Assembly (NCBI RefSeq): GCF_020073745.1
Contig: NZ_JAIRAU010000036.1
Coordinates: 62,001 to 126,000, forward strand
DNA length: 64,000 bases
DNA from: Nannocystis pusilla
GTDB taxonomy: Bacteria > Myxococcota_A > Polyangia > Nannocystales > Nannocystaceae
Direction: 5' to 3'
Shown here: piece by piece, positions 40,777 to 49,761 of the stretch
Position numbering within the stretch: position 1 is the stretch's first letter
How the letters are laid out: each line of letters starts with the position of its first letter
The notes under the pieces: generated by a model
Told to the model about the DNA's origin: nothing
The model's database searches: none
The model's input: only the letters and a program-made list of their open reading frames with translations
Translations under genes and position numbers: made by a program

Positions 40777-43326
40777 TCAAGGCTTGCACAGCAAGGCGGC
40801 CGCCGCGTCCGACATGCCCTTGAAGGTGCCGACCAGCGCCCCCTGTGTGTTTCCGGCCACCGCCGGCGCGGCCTTGCTCGTGACAGCGAGGTCGAACGCG
40901 GAGTCGTAGGTGGTCGTGCCGAGAGTCCGCGTCCACAACTTGGCGCCGTTGGTCGAATAGGCGGTCACGTACATGTCCGCCACGAGCCCGAGGTTGACGT
41001 TGCCGTCGAGCGGCCCGTTGGTGTAACCGGCGGCGTAGACGTTGTCCGAGGCGTCGGTGGCGACCGCGGTCGCCTGGTCGTACATGTTGGTGTGTTGCTG
41101 GCGGATCCACTGCAGCTCGCCCGCGGGCGAGAACTTGGCCGCGTAGCCGTCGGCGCCGGCGCCGGGCGTGACGCCGTCGATGTTGCCGATCGTCTTGCCG
41201 GCGATCAGGATGTTGTCCGCCCGGTCGATCGCCACGGCCTGGGCCGTATTCTGGGTCTCGTTGCCGAACAGGTGCGTCCACAGGCGGACGCCGTCGGGCG
41301 TGTACTTGACGATGAACAGGTCGAGGTCGCCCGCGTGCGGCTGCCCGTCGATGCTGCCGGCGATCGAGCCGACGACGATGACGTTGTCCTGGCTGTCGGT
41401 GGTCACGCCGAGGCCGCGATCCTCGAGGTTCGTGCCGAACTGCCGCGTCCACAGCAGGGCGCCGTCCTTGTCGTACTTGGCGACGAAGACGTCGTAGCTG
41501 CCGGCCGGGACGCCGTCGACGATGCCGCCCGCCGTGAACCCGGTCACGAGGATGTCGCCCTTGCTGTCGGCGGCGACGCCCTCGGCGTGATCGAGGAGCG
41601 GGCTGCCGAGCTGGCGGCTCCACAAGAGCGTGCCGTCGGGCGCGAACCGGATGATGAGCGCGTCGTAGCTGCCGGCGCTGGTGTTGCCGGCGAAATTGCC
41701 GAGCGTGTAGCCGACGACCACCGCGTGGCCCGTGGGATCCGCGGCCACGTCCCGGGCTTCGTCGGGGGTGGGCGTCCCGACCTGGCGCATCCACTGGATC
41801 GCGCCGGCCGGACCGTACTTGACCAGGAAGACGTCGCCGCCGCCCAGCGCCGGCTCGGCGCCGAGCTGGGCGTCGGTGTACCCGGCGACGAACAGGTTGT
41901 CGGCGGCGTCGATCGCGATGCCCAGCGCCGCCTCGGCCTTCGCGGTGCCCAGCTGGCTGATCCACGTCGAGCACGCATCGGCGCACAGGCCGGCCTTGCA
42001 CACCCCGCTCAGGCAGTCCTCGGGGCCGTCGCAGCCCTGGCCCCACGGACATTCGTCGCAGCTGCCGCCGCAGTCGACGCCCGTCTCGTCCCCGCTCTTG
42101 AGCTCGTCGTCGCAGGTCGGCGGCGCGCACGACGTCGTGCAGTCGTCGGTGTTGTCGAAGTTGCCGTCGTCGCACTCCTCGACGTCCACCCGCACGTAGC
42201 CGTCGCCGCAGGTCGCGGTCTTGCAGAAGCTGGTGCAGCCGTCGGTGTCGTCGAGGTTGCCGTCGTCGCACGCCTCGTTCTGCGAGAGCTTGCCGTCGCC
42301 GCAGCTCGGGGGCGCGCAGGTGTTGCTGCACGCGTCGTCGTCGTCGTCGTTGCCGTCGTCGCACAGCTCGCCCGGACCCTGGATCCCGTCGCCGCAGCTC
42401 GCGGCCACGCAGGTGCTCAGGCAGGCGTCGTCGTCGGCGGCGTTGCCGTCGTCGCAATCTTCGTGGCCGACCCAGGTGATCCCGTCGCCGCAGCTCGCGG
42501 CCACGCAGGTGCTCAGGCAGGCGTCGGTGTCGTCGGCGTTGCCGTCGTCGCAGGCCTCGTGACCGAGCCACACAGCACCGTCGCCGCAGCCGGCGGCCGC
42601 GCAGGTGACGAGACACCCGTCGGTGTCGTCGAGGTTGCCGTCGTCGCACGCCTCTCCGAACTCGAGCTGGCCGTTGCCGCAGCTCGGCGGCATGCAGGTG
42701 TTGCTGCACGCGTCGTCGTCGACCGCGTTGCCGTCGTCGCAGCCCTCGCCCGGGCCCTGATGGCCGTCGCCGCAGCTCGCCTGTTCGCATGTGTCGAGGC
42801 AGGTGTCGCTGTTGTCGCCGTTGCCGTCGTCGCAGGCCTCCCCGGGCTCGAGCTGGCCGTTGCCACATACGGGCGGTCCGCCGGTCGACGCATCCTCGCC
42901 GGTCGACGCATCCTCGCCGGTCGATGTGCCCTCGCCGGTCGATGTGTCCTCGCCGGTCGATGTGCCTTCACCGGTCGACGTCTCCGCGCCGTTCGACGAT
43001 CCTGCGGCGGTCGACGACTCCGTGCTCGTCGACGTGTCCGTGCTCGTACTGGTGCTCGTACTGGTGCTCGTGCTCGTCGACGCTTCGCTCGTCGCAGGCT
43101 CGCCGGTGCTGACAGTCGGCGCGGTCGTGGTCGGAGCGTCGCCGGTGGTGGACCCCTCCGCGGTCGAACTGTCCGCGACTCCGCCGGTCGTGACCATGTC
43201 GGCCGTCGACGCCGCACCGCCGGGGTCGCCGCAGGCGAGGACGCCGCAGAGCAGCGCACCGATCCTGCGACCGGTCGCAAGCTGCGGAGCGGAGATGTCC
43301 CTGAATCCCAATCGAACGCGCTTCAT
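40777..43326 (-). CDS. Lipoprotein with eight myxobacterial Cys repeats and SBBP beta-propeller
   Basis: 849 residues from ATG 43326. Lipoprotein signal ends at GALLCGVLAC. A Ser/Thr-rich linker (about 40-150) contains a (ST)n run and five or six STGE(G/D)T repeats. Eight consecutive Cys repeats (about 152-405) each run CG(N/D)G ... E-x-CDDGN ... D-x-C ... C, the 'Myxo disulfide' type. A spacer with two C-rich loops follows. The C-terminal half (about 430-840) is a seven- or eight-bladed SBBP-type propeller (e.g. NLFVAGYTDAQLGAEPALGG, GYTLGNFAGNTSAGSYDALI). Cell-surface display is likely; the Cys repeats presumably form a rigid stalk. Function beyond binding is unknown. Confidence 0.92.
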   Translation of the reverse strand: MKRVRLGFRDISAPQLATGRRIGALLCGVLACGDPGGAASTADMVTTGGVADSSTAEGSTTGDAPTTTAPTVSTGEPATSEASTSTSTSTSTSTSTDTSTSTESSTAAGSSNGAETSTGEGTSTGEDTSTGEGTSTGEDASTGEDASTGGPPVCGNGQLEPGEACDDGNGDNSDTCLDTCEQASCGDGHQGPGEGCDDGNAVDDDACSNTCMPPSCGNGQLEFGEACDDGNLDDTDGCLVTCAAAGCGDGAVWLGHEACDDGNADDTDACLSTCVAASCGDGITWVGHEDCDDGNAADDDACLSTCVAASCGDGIQGPGELCDDGNDDDDDACSNTCAPPSCGDGKLSQNEACDDGNLDDTDGCTSFCKTATCGDGYVRVDVEECDDGNFDNTDDCTTSCAPPTCDDELKSGDETGVDCGGSCDECPWGQGCDGPEDCLSGVCKAGLCADACSTWISQLGTAKAEAALGIAIDAADNLFVAGYTDAQLGAEPALGGGDVFLVKYGPAGAIQWMRQVGTPTPDEARDVAADPTGHAVVVGYTLGNFAGNTSAGSYDALIIRFAPDGTLLWSRQLGSPLLDHAEGVAADSKGDILVTGFTAGGIVDGVPAGSYDVFVAKYDKDGALLWTRQFGTNLEDRGLGVTTDSQDNVIVVGSIAGSIDGQPHAGDLDLFIVKYTPDGVRLWTHLFGNETQNTAQAVAIDRADNILIAGKTIGNIDGVTPGAGADGYAAKFSPAGELQWIRQQHTNMYDQATAVATDASDNVYAAGYTNGPLDGNVNLGLVADMYVTAYSTNGAKLWTRTLGTTTYDSAFDLAVTSKAAPAVAGNTQGALVGTFKGMSDAAAALLCKP

Positions 43327-43497
43327 CGATACCCTCGCGTCGCAGCCGCGGAGCTGTCTGCTCGCACTGCTCACGACAGCGCATGCTAACACGGGGGCCG
43401 CCGTGCCGACGGGCTGCCGGGTCGCCTCGACGTCGCGTCGACTTCGTGCGTGGTGCAACCTATCTTTCGAGGCATGCGCGCAAGCGCGCCCGAACGC

Positions 43498-44079
43498 TCA
43501 GCGCCAGCCGACGCGACGCGCCCACGCGTCCATCTCGGCCTGGCGCGCCGCGGGGTCCGCCGGCGCGAGTACGCCGGGGGGCGGTGGGTGGCGCCACACC
43601 ATCGGCGGCAGGCCGACGGCCGCGCGCCGCTCGGCCAGCGACTCCGGCGCCTCGACGCCGACCATCGGCACCATCGCCGTGCCGTCCTCGTTCCAATCGT
43701 ACTGCGTGCCGTAGCGCTGCGGCCGGCCCTCGGACACGCGGATCCGGTCCTCGAGCTTCGCCACCTCCGCCGGATCGGCCTCGCCTTCGGCCGCGGCCCG
43801 CTGCAGCAGCGGCAGGCAGCTGCGCAGCAGCGCCGGCTCGCCGATCGCGTGTTGCACGATCCGCCACGCCGCGCTCGCCCCGTCGTCACCGACCAGCGTC
43901 CGCCCCGGCCAGCCGACCCCCGCCAGCACCTCGCGCAGGCGCGCCGCGTTGCGCCGGTGCACCGCCTCCATCTCGGGGTGATAGCCGGCGAACAGGCTGC
44001 CGTCGCGCGCCAGTCGCTCGCGCGTCTCGTCGTCCTCGGCGATCCATCGCATCAACTCGGCGCGCAGGTCCTCGTCCAT
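43498..44079 (-). CDS. DUF6624-type protein
   Basis: 193 residues, ATG 44079. Sequence features I associate with DUF6624: RWIAEDDETRERLARDG, a YHPEMEAVHRRNAARLREVL segment, GWPGRTLVGDDGASAAWRIVQHA, LLQRAAAEGEADPAEVAKLEDRIRV, and RPQRYGTQYDWNEDGT ... VEAPESLAERRAAVGLPP. No signal peptide; presumably cytoplasmic. The family has no known activity. Upstream is a divergent small membrane protein gene. Confidence 0.8.
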   Translation of the reverse strand: MDEDLRAELMRWIAEDDETRERLARDGSLFAGYHPEMEAVHRRNAARLREVLAGVGWPGRTLVGDDGASAAWRIVQHAIGEPALLRSCLPLLQRAAAEGEADPAEVAKLEDRIRVSEGRPQRYGTQYDWNEDGTAMVPMVGVEAPESLAERRAAVGLPPMVWRHPPPPGVLAPADPAARQAEMDAWARRVGWR

Positions 44080-44242
44080 GCGCCGAGCATTGCCGCGGTC
44101 GCGTCGGCGTGCAACTCACGTTCGAGCGGGACCTGGTGCGAGAGCAGCCGCGCGCCGTGTTCACGGTCGCCGACGATCCGTCGCGCTCGCAGGATCGCGA
44201 TGGGCAGTGATTTCGCGCGCGTCCGCGTCTATCCTGTTCCTC

Positions 44243-44761
44243 GTGGAGCTGCTGCTCGTCGTGCTCGTCGGGTACCTCGTGGTCGCGGCCACGCTCAAGG
44301 CGCTGGCGCGGCGCGAGCCGCCGGTACGACCGTACGTGCCCGCTCGGGCAGATCCGGCGCGCGATCCGGAGGGCGCCGCGCTCGAGTCCGTACTGGAACG
44401 AGCCGTCCGCGTGCGCGTGTGGTCGTCGAGCGATCGAGCCGACGTCCCTCCCGGCGCCGAGCTGTCGATCGACGTCGACGACGCCGCGGCGCTCGCCGAA
44501 CTGTGGGTCGCCTTCCGCTCGCTCCGCGACGAGCTCTCGCCGGCGGACGCGACAGGTCCGACGCTCGAGCTGCTGGATCGCGGGGGCGCTCGCGCCGCCC
44601 TGCTGGTGCTCGGCGACGGGCATACCTTGTACTGGAGCGGCTGGGCCCGGCCGCGTCGCTGCAATCATCTGCCGGGCGCGTGGCTCGCTGCGCGGGGCGT
44701 CCACGGGTCGAGCGGCGCGTTCGAACGGCATGTCCGCGAGCTCAAGCGCGACATGGATTGA
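44243..44761 (+). CDS. Small membrane-anchored protein, unknown
   Basis: 172 residues from GTG 44243 (GTG 44207 would add 12). An N-terminal transmembrane helix ELLLVVLVGYLVVAATL is followed by a basic segment and an alpha/beta domain of about 120 residues (SIDVDDAAALAELWVAFRSL, LVLGDGHTLYWSGWARPR). The GDGHTLYW strand suggests a small beta sheet. No family is recognised. Convergent with nothing; the next small gene begins 62 bp downstream. Confidence 0.65.
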   Translation: MELLLVVLVGYLVVAATLKALARREPPVRPYVPARADPARDPEGAALESVLERAVRVRVWSSSDRADVPPGAELSIDVDDAAALAELWVAFRSLRDELSPADATGPTLELLDRGGARAALLVLGDGHTLYWSGWARPRRCNHLPGAWLAARGVHGSSGAFERHVRELKRDMD

Positions 44762-44823
44762 CGGCAAGTCAGGCTTGTCGCCGCCGGCTGCTCGCTCATG
44801 CTCTCCGGCGAGGGAGGTGCCCC

Positions 44824-45021
44824 ATGGCGACCCAGGACGATCGGCAGCAGCGCGACGAGCGAGCACGGCGACCCGGCCGGAGCGCGGAGGAGCGCGAGCG
44901 CGACCAGGCGAGGAATCGCCGCAACCAGGACGAATACGACGAGCGTGACGACCGCAGCGGCGACGCGGCGCGGGAGCAGGAGCGAACCTCCCATCGCCGC
45001 GACCAGGACGAGCGCGCCTGA
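44824..45021 (+). CDS. 65-residue highly charged hydrophilic protein
   Basis: ATG 44824 preceded by AGGGAGGTG at ideal distance, the best ribosome-binding site in this region, which is the main reason to believe the gene. Composition is dominated by Arg, Asp, Glu, Gln and Asn (EERERDQARNRRNQDEYDER, AAREQERTSHRRDQ), no hydrophobic residues in blocks, and it is predicted to be disordered or a single long charged helix. It ends four bases before the convergent oxidoreductase gene. Confidence 0.6.
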   Translation: MATQDDRQQRDERARRPGRSAEERERDQARNRRNQDEYDERDDRSGDAAREQERTSHRRDQDERA

Positions 45022-45025
45022 GCGC

Positions 45026-45925
45026 TCAGCGCCGACGGGCGCGGCGATCCTCGGCCTGCAATTCGCCGTCGATGGTGAAACCGGCGATCGCGCCCTCGGC
45101 GGCGGCGACGATGGCGAACATGACGTCGCGGGACGCGTCGCCGACGAGGAACAGGCCGGGCACGCGGGTCTTCTCGCGGGTGCCGGTCTCGACGCCGTGC
45201 TGCTCGTCGACCGGCAGCGCCAGCTTCTCGGCGAGGTTCGAGCGCTGGCGCTGCTTGAGCTTGAGGAACAGGGCGCGTCGCGGCTCGGCGCGCCCGTCCG
45301 CGAGCTCGACGCGCGCGAGGAGGCCGTCGCGACCGACGAGTCGGACGACCGGTTCGTCGCGTACGCGCACGCCGGCGTCGACGAGCCGGTCCGCCTCGTC
45401 GGCGGGGAGCGGTCCGCTGCCGGAGGTGAACAGGACGACGTCGTCGGACCAGCGGAGGAGCGTGAGCGCGAGCTCGGACCCGCCCTCGCCGTACACCCCC
45501 AGCGGCGCGCCGCGCACCTCCCAGGCGTGGCAATAGGGGCAGCCGAACACGCTGCGGCCCCACAGCTCCGCCAGGCCCGCGAGCGGCGGGAGCTCGTCGA
45601 CGAGGCCGGTGGCCAGCAGGAGCTTGCGCCCGCGCAGCCGGGCGCCGTCTGTCAGTGTCACCGTGAAGCCGTCGCGCTCGCGGGTCGCATCGACGACGCG
45701 CGCGGCCACGAACTCGACGGCGTAGGGCTCGAGCTGCGCGCGGGAGATCTGCAACAGCTCGTCGGGCGGGGTGCCGTCGCGGGACAGGAAGCCGTGCATC
45801 GCCGACGAGGCCGCGTTGCGATACTCGCTGCTGTCGCACACGACGACCTTGCGGTCGCTGCGGCCGAGCAGCAGCGCCGCGCTGAGCCCGGCCGGGCCGC
45901 CGCCGACCACGATCACGTCGTACAT
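45026..45925 (-). CDS. FAD-dependent thioredoxin-reductase-like oxidoreductase
   Basis: 299 residues, ATG 45925. FAD-binding GGGPAGLSAALLLGR at about 8-22; LLATGLVDELPPLAG; redox-active pair CPYC in FGCPYCHAWEV (about 128-138) positioned as in the thioredoxin-reductase family; an NADPH-domain GEGGSELALTLLRW; and the FAD-closing GLFLVGDASRDVMFAIVAAAEGAIAG. The NADPH motif lacks the usual G-x-G-x-x-A arginine pair, so the electron donor may differ from standard TrxB. It follows a hemerythrin gene by 13 bp, so reduction of an oxygen/NO-linked partner is a plausible role. Confidence 0.9.
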   Translation of the reverse strand: MYDVIVVGGGPAGLSAALLLGRSDRKVVVCDSSEYRNAASSAMHGFLSRDGTPPDELLQISRAQLEPYAVEFVAARVVDATRERDGFTVTLTDGARLRGRKLLLATGLVDELPPLAGLAELWGRSVFGCPYCHAWEVRGAPLGVYGEGGSELALTLLRWSDDVVLFTSGSGPLPADEADRLVDAGVRVRDEPVVRLVGRDGLLARVELADGRAEPRRALFLKLKQRQRSNLAEKLALPVDEQHGVETGTREKTRVPGLFLVGDASRDVMFAIVAAAEGAIAGFTIDGELQAEDRRARRR

Positions 45926-45938
45926 ACGAATGACTCGC

Positions 45939-46418
45939 TCACCGCGGGTTTGGTCCTGTCGTCTCTTTCAGGTGCACGAGATCGCGGTACACCCGCGTCC
46001 GTTCGGCGACGAAGCAGATGCCGAGCCCTGCGGCCTCCTGCCCGGTCAGGGCGGTCCGCGCCAGCTCGAACAGGCTGCGCTCCTCCTCGCGCAGGTGGCG
46101 GGACATCCGTTCGCAGAGCTGGCGAACGGTGGCGTTCCAGCGGGCGCAGCCGCACGGCGTCTGCTCGGCGCGACAAAACAGGGCGTCGAGCTGCTCGTGC
46201 TCTTCCAGCCCCTGGACGGCCCGCTCGCGCAGGTGCCGGACGTGGAGCATGTAGCTGTAGAGGATCCGCTCCTCCGCCCTGGCGTAGGCCGTGTACTGGC
46301 ACAGCAATTGGTAGAACTGCTGCTGCGGATCGACGCCGGCTGCGATCGAATACAGGCAGCGGACCGAGTGGCGGAGCCGCTCGTGCTCCTCGCGCAGGTG
46401 GTCGACAATCGAAGCCAT
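45939..46418 (-). CDS. Hemerythrin-like HHE domain protein
   Basis: 159 residues from ATG 46418 with GAGGAG seven bases upstream. Four-helix pattern with candidate iron ligands: DHLREEHERLRHSV (helix 1), EERILYSYMLHVRHL (helix 2), LEEHEQLDALF (helix 3), MSRHLREEERSLFELA (helix 4). Compared with HHE proteins the spacing is right although some ligands are Glu. Also C-x-C in TPCGCARW. Probable role: di-iron oxygen or NO/ROS sensing or storage. First gene of a two-gene unit with the thioredoxin-reductase-like oxidoreductase. Confidence 0.82.
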   Translation of the reverse strand: MASIVDHLREEHERLRHSVRCLYSIAAGVDPQQQFYQLLCQYTAYARAEERILYSYMLHVRHLRERAVQGLEEHEQLDALFCRAEQTPCGCARWNATVRQLCERMSRHLREEERSLFELARTALTGQEAAGLGICFVAERTRVYRDLVHLKETTGPNPR

Positions 46419-46606
46419 GGTGAGCTCCTCCGGCGGCCCTCGACGAGGTTGTCCGGAACCGGTGGATAGGCAAGCAACCGCGGCGAAAGGCCGCGCGTCG
46501 CCGCGATCCAGGCGGCGGCGCCAGGCCGCAGGATGAGCCGGCGAGCTCGACGATTCCGACACGACGGGAGCCATCCGCGGACGCGCAAGCGGCGGCCGGG
46601 GAATCA

Positions 46607-47686
46607 TCATACCTGGAACAGCTCGACGCGGACGGCGTACGTCGTCGTCTCGCCGGGGCGGAGCACGACCATGCCGGTGTCGGCGCCGTTCCACTCGGCG
46701 CCGAACGGATCGGCGCGGTTGTACTGCGGCTCCAAGGCCACGTACGCCTGATCGATCGGCGCGTACACCTGAAAGGCCGAGACCGGCGGGGCCGCGGCGC
46801 TCACCCGCAGGCCGAAACCGGCGGCGGGGTCGACGAGCTCGGCCGCGGCTCGGCCGGCGCCCGGGGCGAGGTCGACGAAGCAATCGTCGAGGTAGAGCTC
46901 GCCCAGAGCGCGCCCGCCGGGCCGCGAGAAGTCGTGGCTGGTCCCGCTCACCGGCTGCACCGCGCCGGTCGGCAGGACCTCGTCGTAATTGTTCACGACG
47001 ACGCGCCCGCGCGCCGGGATGTGCAGCCTCGCCTGCCTGCGATCGCCGCTGATGCAGCGAAAGTAGGGGTGCCAGCCGATCCCGATCGGCAGCAGATCCG
47101 GGCCGACGTTGCTCGCCGCGACGGTGAGGTCGAGCGCGTCCGGGCGCAGCGCGTAGTCGCAGCGGACCTCGGTGCGGGACAGCCAGCGCCCCGCGAAGTC
47201 GCCGGGCCGCATTCGCCCGCGCACGTGGCCTCGCGTCTGCTCGAGCTCGTCGGCCGCGCGATCGAGGATGAGGCCGTGCATCGCGTACTGCTCGGCGCCC
47301 GCGGCCCTGCCGCCCCAGTTGCGGGGCAGGCGGACGATGCGGCCGAGCACGCGCGTCTCGATCTCGCGGCGGTCGGTCAGCGCCCGGCCGCGGATCCGGT
47401 TGGCGAACGGCAGCAGGATCGCGCCGCCGAGGCTGAAGCTGCGGTTACCGGCGAAGTCGTCCGGCCCGCCGTCGAGGTGCCGCGCGACCTCGTCGAGCGG
47501 AGGCGTGGCCAGCAGCTCGACCTCGCCGCGGCCGGGGAGCGCTGCGCGTAGTTGCAGCAGCAACATCCCGCGCCCGGGGGCGACGTCGGCGCTGGTGAAG
47601 GCGGGCCCGGCGCGGTCGCGGTCCTCGCATTGCAAGCGGACGACGGGCGCGCCGCCGATGGCGGGGAGATCGGGCTCGCGGGTCAC
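46607..47686 (-). CDS. Aldose 1-epimerase-like mutarotase
   Basis: 359 residues from GTG 47686. Galactose-mutarotase-type elements: NRIRGRALTDRREI (the N-R-I-x-x-G motif near a conserved Asn/Arg), EQYAMHGLILDRA (His), LLPIGIGWHPYFR (catalytic His in GWHPYF), ELYLDDCFVDL, and the catalytic Glu in VALEPQYNRADPFG. Interconverts sugar anomers in the family; the true substrate here is not determined. The N-terminus is longer than in E. coli GalM. Monocistronic by spacing. Confidence 0.88.
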   Translation of the reverse strand: MTREPDLPAIGGAPVVRLQCEDRDRAGPAFTSADVAPGRGMLLLQLRAALPGRGEVELLATPPLDEVARHLDGGPDDFAGNRSFSLGGAILLPFANRIRGRALTDRREIETRVLGRIVRLPRNWGGRAAGAEQYAMHGLILDRAADELEQTRGHVRGRMRPGDFAGRWLSRTEVRCDYALRPDALDLTVAASNVGPDLLPIGIGWHPYFRCISGDRRQARLHIPARGRVVVNNYDEVLPTGAVQPVSGTSHDFSRPGGRALGELYLDDCFVDLAPGAGRAAAELVDPAAGFGLRVSAAAPPVSAFQVYAPIDQAYVALEPQYNRADPFGAEWNGADTGMVVLRPGETTTYAVRVELFQV

Positions 47687-47902
47687 GGCGGAGTGGTAGC
47701 ACGCGGCGAATCGGGGCGACCGCGGCGGTCGCCCGGCGCCAGGGAAATTCACCAGAGCGCCGGGGTCGCGGCTCCGCCGGCAGAGCTCGCGGTGCTCGCA
47801 ATCACCGGAGCGCGGGCCTCGGGCGCGCAGGTCCCGGTGCCGCGCTTGCGCGCGCGGGCGCGTGGGCTAACCCGCGTGCACCCACGCGGAAGGATTGAGA
47901 CG

Positions 47903-48361
47903 ATGTCGAGTTCGAAGCAGATCCATGGACTCTTCGTGCTGTTGCTGTTGTCGGCGCTGCCCGCCTGCCAGGGCCGGAGCGAGAAGACGACGCGCGAGGC
48001 CGGCGGCGACCGGTCGACGGTGTACACGCGGACGCAGGGGCCGCCTCCCGGCCAGAGCGGTCAGACGGGCGCCGACAGCTCCACGCCCACGGCGGCGGAA
48101 GGCGGCGCGGTGGGCGGTCAAGGCACCCCCGGCGGCGACGGCTCGGCGAGCACGCCGGGGCCGGGCAGGCAGAGCCCGACCGGGACGACGCACGGCGCGA
48201 CGGCGCCGAGCTCCGACACGGCCGGCAGACCCGCCACGGCGCCGTCGGGCGAATCGGCGGGCAGGGGCTCCGGCTCGCCGGCGGACCGCGCAGGCGAGCA
48301 GGGCGGCGGAGAGGCTCGAGGCGCCCGCCCGTCCGGGGACATGAACCGCGAGCGGCGTTGA
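47903..48361 (+). CDS. Low-complexity lipoprotein
   Basis: 152 residues, ATG 47903 after GGAAGG. Lipoprotein signal GLFVLLLLSALPACQG, then an entirely low-complexity mature part rich in Gly, Ser, Thr, Pro and Ala (TPGGDGSASTPGPGRQSP and similar). No fold can be predicted. Such proteins are abundant on myxobacterial surfaces; no function is assigned. Confidence 0.72.
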   Translation: MSSSKQIHGLFVLLLLSALPACQGRSEKTTREAGGDRSTVYTRTQGPPPGQSGQTGADSSTPTAAEGGAVGGQGTPGGDGSASTPGPGRQSPTGTTHGATAPSSDTAGRPATAPSGESAGRGSGSPADRAGEQGGGEARGARPSGDMNRERR

Positions 48362-48452
48362 TGCTCATCCGCCGCGCTCGCGGCCCCGACGTTCGACGTG
48401 GCCGCTCCCGCCGCAGCTCCGGCGGTGAGCGGCGCGTCGGTCGAATCATACG

Positions 48453-48493
48453 ATATCGAGCTCGATCGAGAATGTACATAGTCGAGAGGTACA
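48453..48493. promoter_or_regulatory. Palindrome cluster upstream of the ferritin-like operon
   Basis: ATCGAGCTCGAT (48455-48466) is a 12-bp perfect palindrome. A few bases later TGTAC-N11-GTACA (48473-48493) forms an inverted repeat of operator type. Both lie in the relatively AT-rich 80 bp ahead of the start at 48553. They look like binding sites for a dimeric regulator and RNA polymerase, but no regulator is identified. Confidence 0.45.
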
Positions 48494-48552
48494 CACGCGA
48501 CAAAATCGCTCGCCGCGCTTGCGAGCCGGGTGACGCGGGGTACCTTCACGCC

Positions 48553-49761
48553 ATGAGCCTCGACCTTTTTCACGAGCGCGGCACGCCGCTCCGGCGGCAG
48601 GTCTTCAGCTGGAAGGAGCTCGCCCCCGAGCCCATCAGCAAGCTCGACGACGACGCGTTCACGCGCGTGCGCCTGATCCTCATGCACGGCGTCGAGCAGG
48701 ACGCGTGTCGGTTCAAGCACGTCCTGTCGCGCGGGATCCACCCCGACCTGCGACTGTCGCTGGCGGCGATCCGCCGGGTCGAGCACCACCAGGCCACGCT
48801 GATCAATTGGATGCAGCCGGCCGATCAGTCGCTGCTCGAGACCACGATCGGCTACGAGCAGACGGCGATCGAGGTCACGGCGTACGTCGCCCGGGTCGAG
48901 CCCGACCCGTACATCGCCCAGGTCCACCGCTTCGGGCTGCTCGAGGACTTCGACCACCTCTATCGCTTCGCCGCGCTGATGGACCGGGTCGAGGGCAAGG
49001 ACGCCAACGCGATCTTGCAGTCGTACACCGACATCAGCCCCGGCCGGGCGACGGCGGTCGAGCACCGCGCGCCGGCCGACGACCTGCGGCGCTGGTACGA
49101 CCGCGAGCGCGCGGCGCCGCTGACGAAGATCCACGCCGCGCTGCTGGCCGGCTCCGAGTACCAGACGCGCGACTTCTACCTGACGGTCGGGCCGACCTTC
49201 GCCGACCCGGTCGCGCGCCAGCTCTACGCCGAGATCGCGTCGATCGAGGAGCAGCACGTGACGCAGTACCAGGCGATCAGCGACCCGGACGAGACCTGGC
49301 TCGAGAAGTGGCTGGTGCACGAGGCGATGGAGGCCTACGCCTACTGGAGCTGCGTCGCCTACGAGCGCAACCCGCGGGTGAAGGCGATCTGGGAGCGGTT
49401 CCTCGACTACGAGCTCGAGCACCTGCGGATCGCCCGCGAGATCTTCGAGCAGGTCGAGGGCCGCGACCCGGCGTCGGTGATCCCGACCAGCCTGCCCGAC
49501 CCGCTCGACTTCGTCAGCCACCGCAAGTTCGTGCGCCAGGTGCTCGCCCGCGAGGTCGACCTGCGCACCAGCGGCGCCGAGTTCGTGCCGCTGTCGGCCG
49601 AGTCGAAGGCGTCGCTGGTGTACCGCACGCACATGAACCGCGACGGTTCGCCCTCGGAGGCGGTCGCGGCGGGCTATCGCTGGGCGCCCGGCACCGAGCT
49701 GACGAGCCTCCTCATCCCCGCGGCGTCCACTCAATTGTTCAAGAGAGCGAGCGGAGCATGA
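48553..49761 (+). CDS. Ferritin-like di-iron domain protein (402 residues)
   Basis: ATG 48553. Helical protein with repeated Glu/His motifs of the ferritin-like type: RRVEHHQATLINW (about 72), YEQTAIEVTAYV (about 98), SIEEQHVTQYQAI (about 226), HEAMEAYAYWSCVAYERN and DYELEHLRIAREIF (about 285). The second half contains a complete E-x2-H helix set and is likely to bind two irons; the first half looks like a degenerate copy. The rubrerythrin/DUF455-like architecture suggests oxygen or peroxide chemistry, not storage; inference only. Its stop overlaps the next gene (ATGA), so it forms an operon with a second ferritin-like gene. Confidence 0.8.
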   Translation: MSLDLFHERGTPLRRQVFSWKELAPEPISKLDDDAFTRVRLILMHGVEQDACRFKHVLSRGIHPDLRLSLAAIRRVEHHQATLINWMQPADQSLLETTIGYEQTAIEVTAYVARVEPDPYIAQVHRFGLLEDFDHLYRFAALMDRVEGKDANAILQSYTDISPGRATAVEHRAPADDLRRWYDRERAAPLTKIHAALLAGSEYQTRDFYLTVGPTFADPVARQLYAEIASIEEQHVTQYQAISDPDETWLEKWLVHEAMEAYAYWSCVAYERNPRVKAIWERFLDYELEHLRIAREIFEQVEGRDPASVIPTSLPDPLDFVSHRKFVRQVLAREVDLRTSGAEFVPLSAESKASLVYRTHMNRDGSPSEAVAAGYRWAPGTELTSLLIPAASTQLFKRASGA

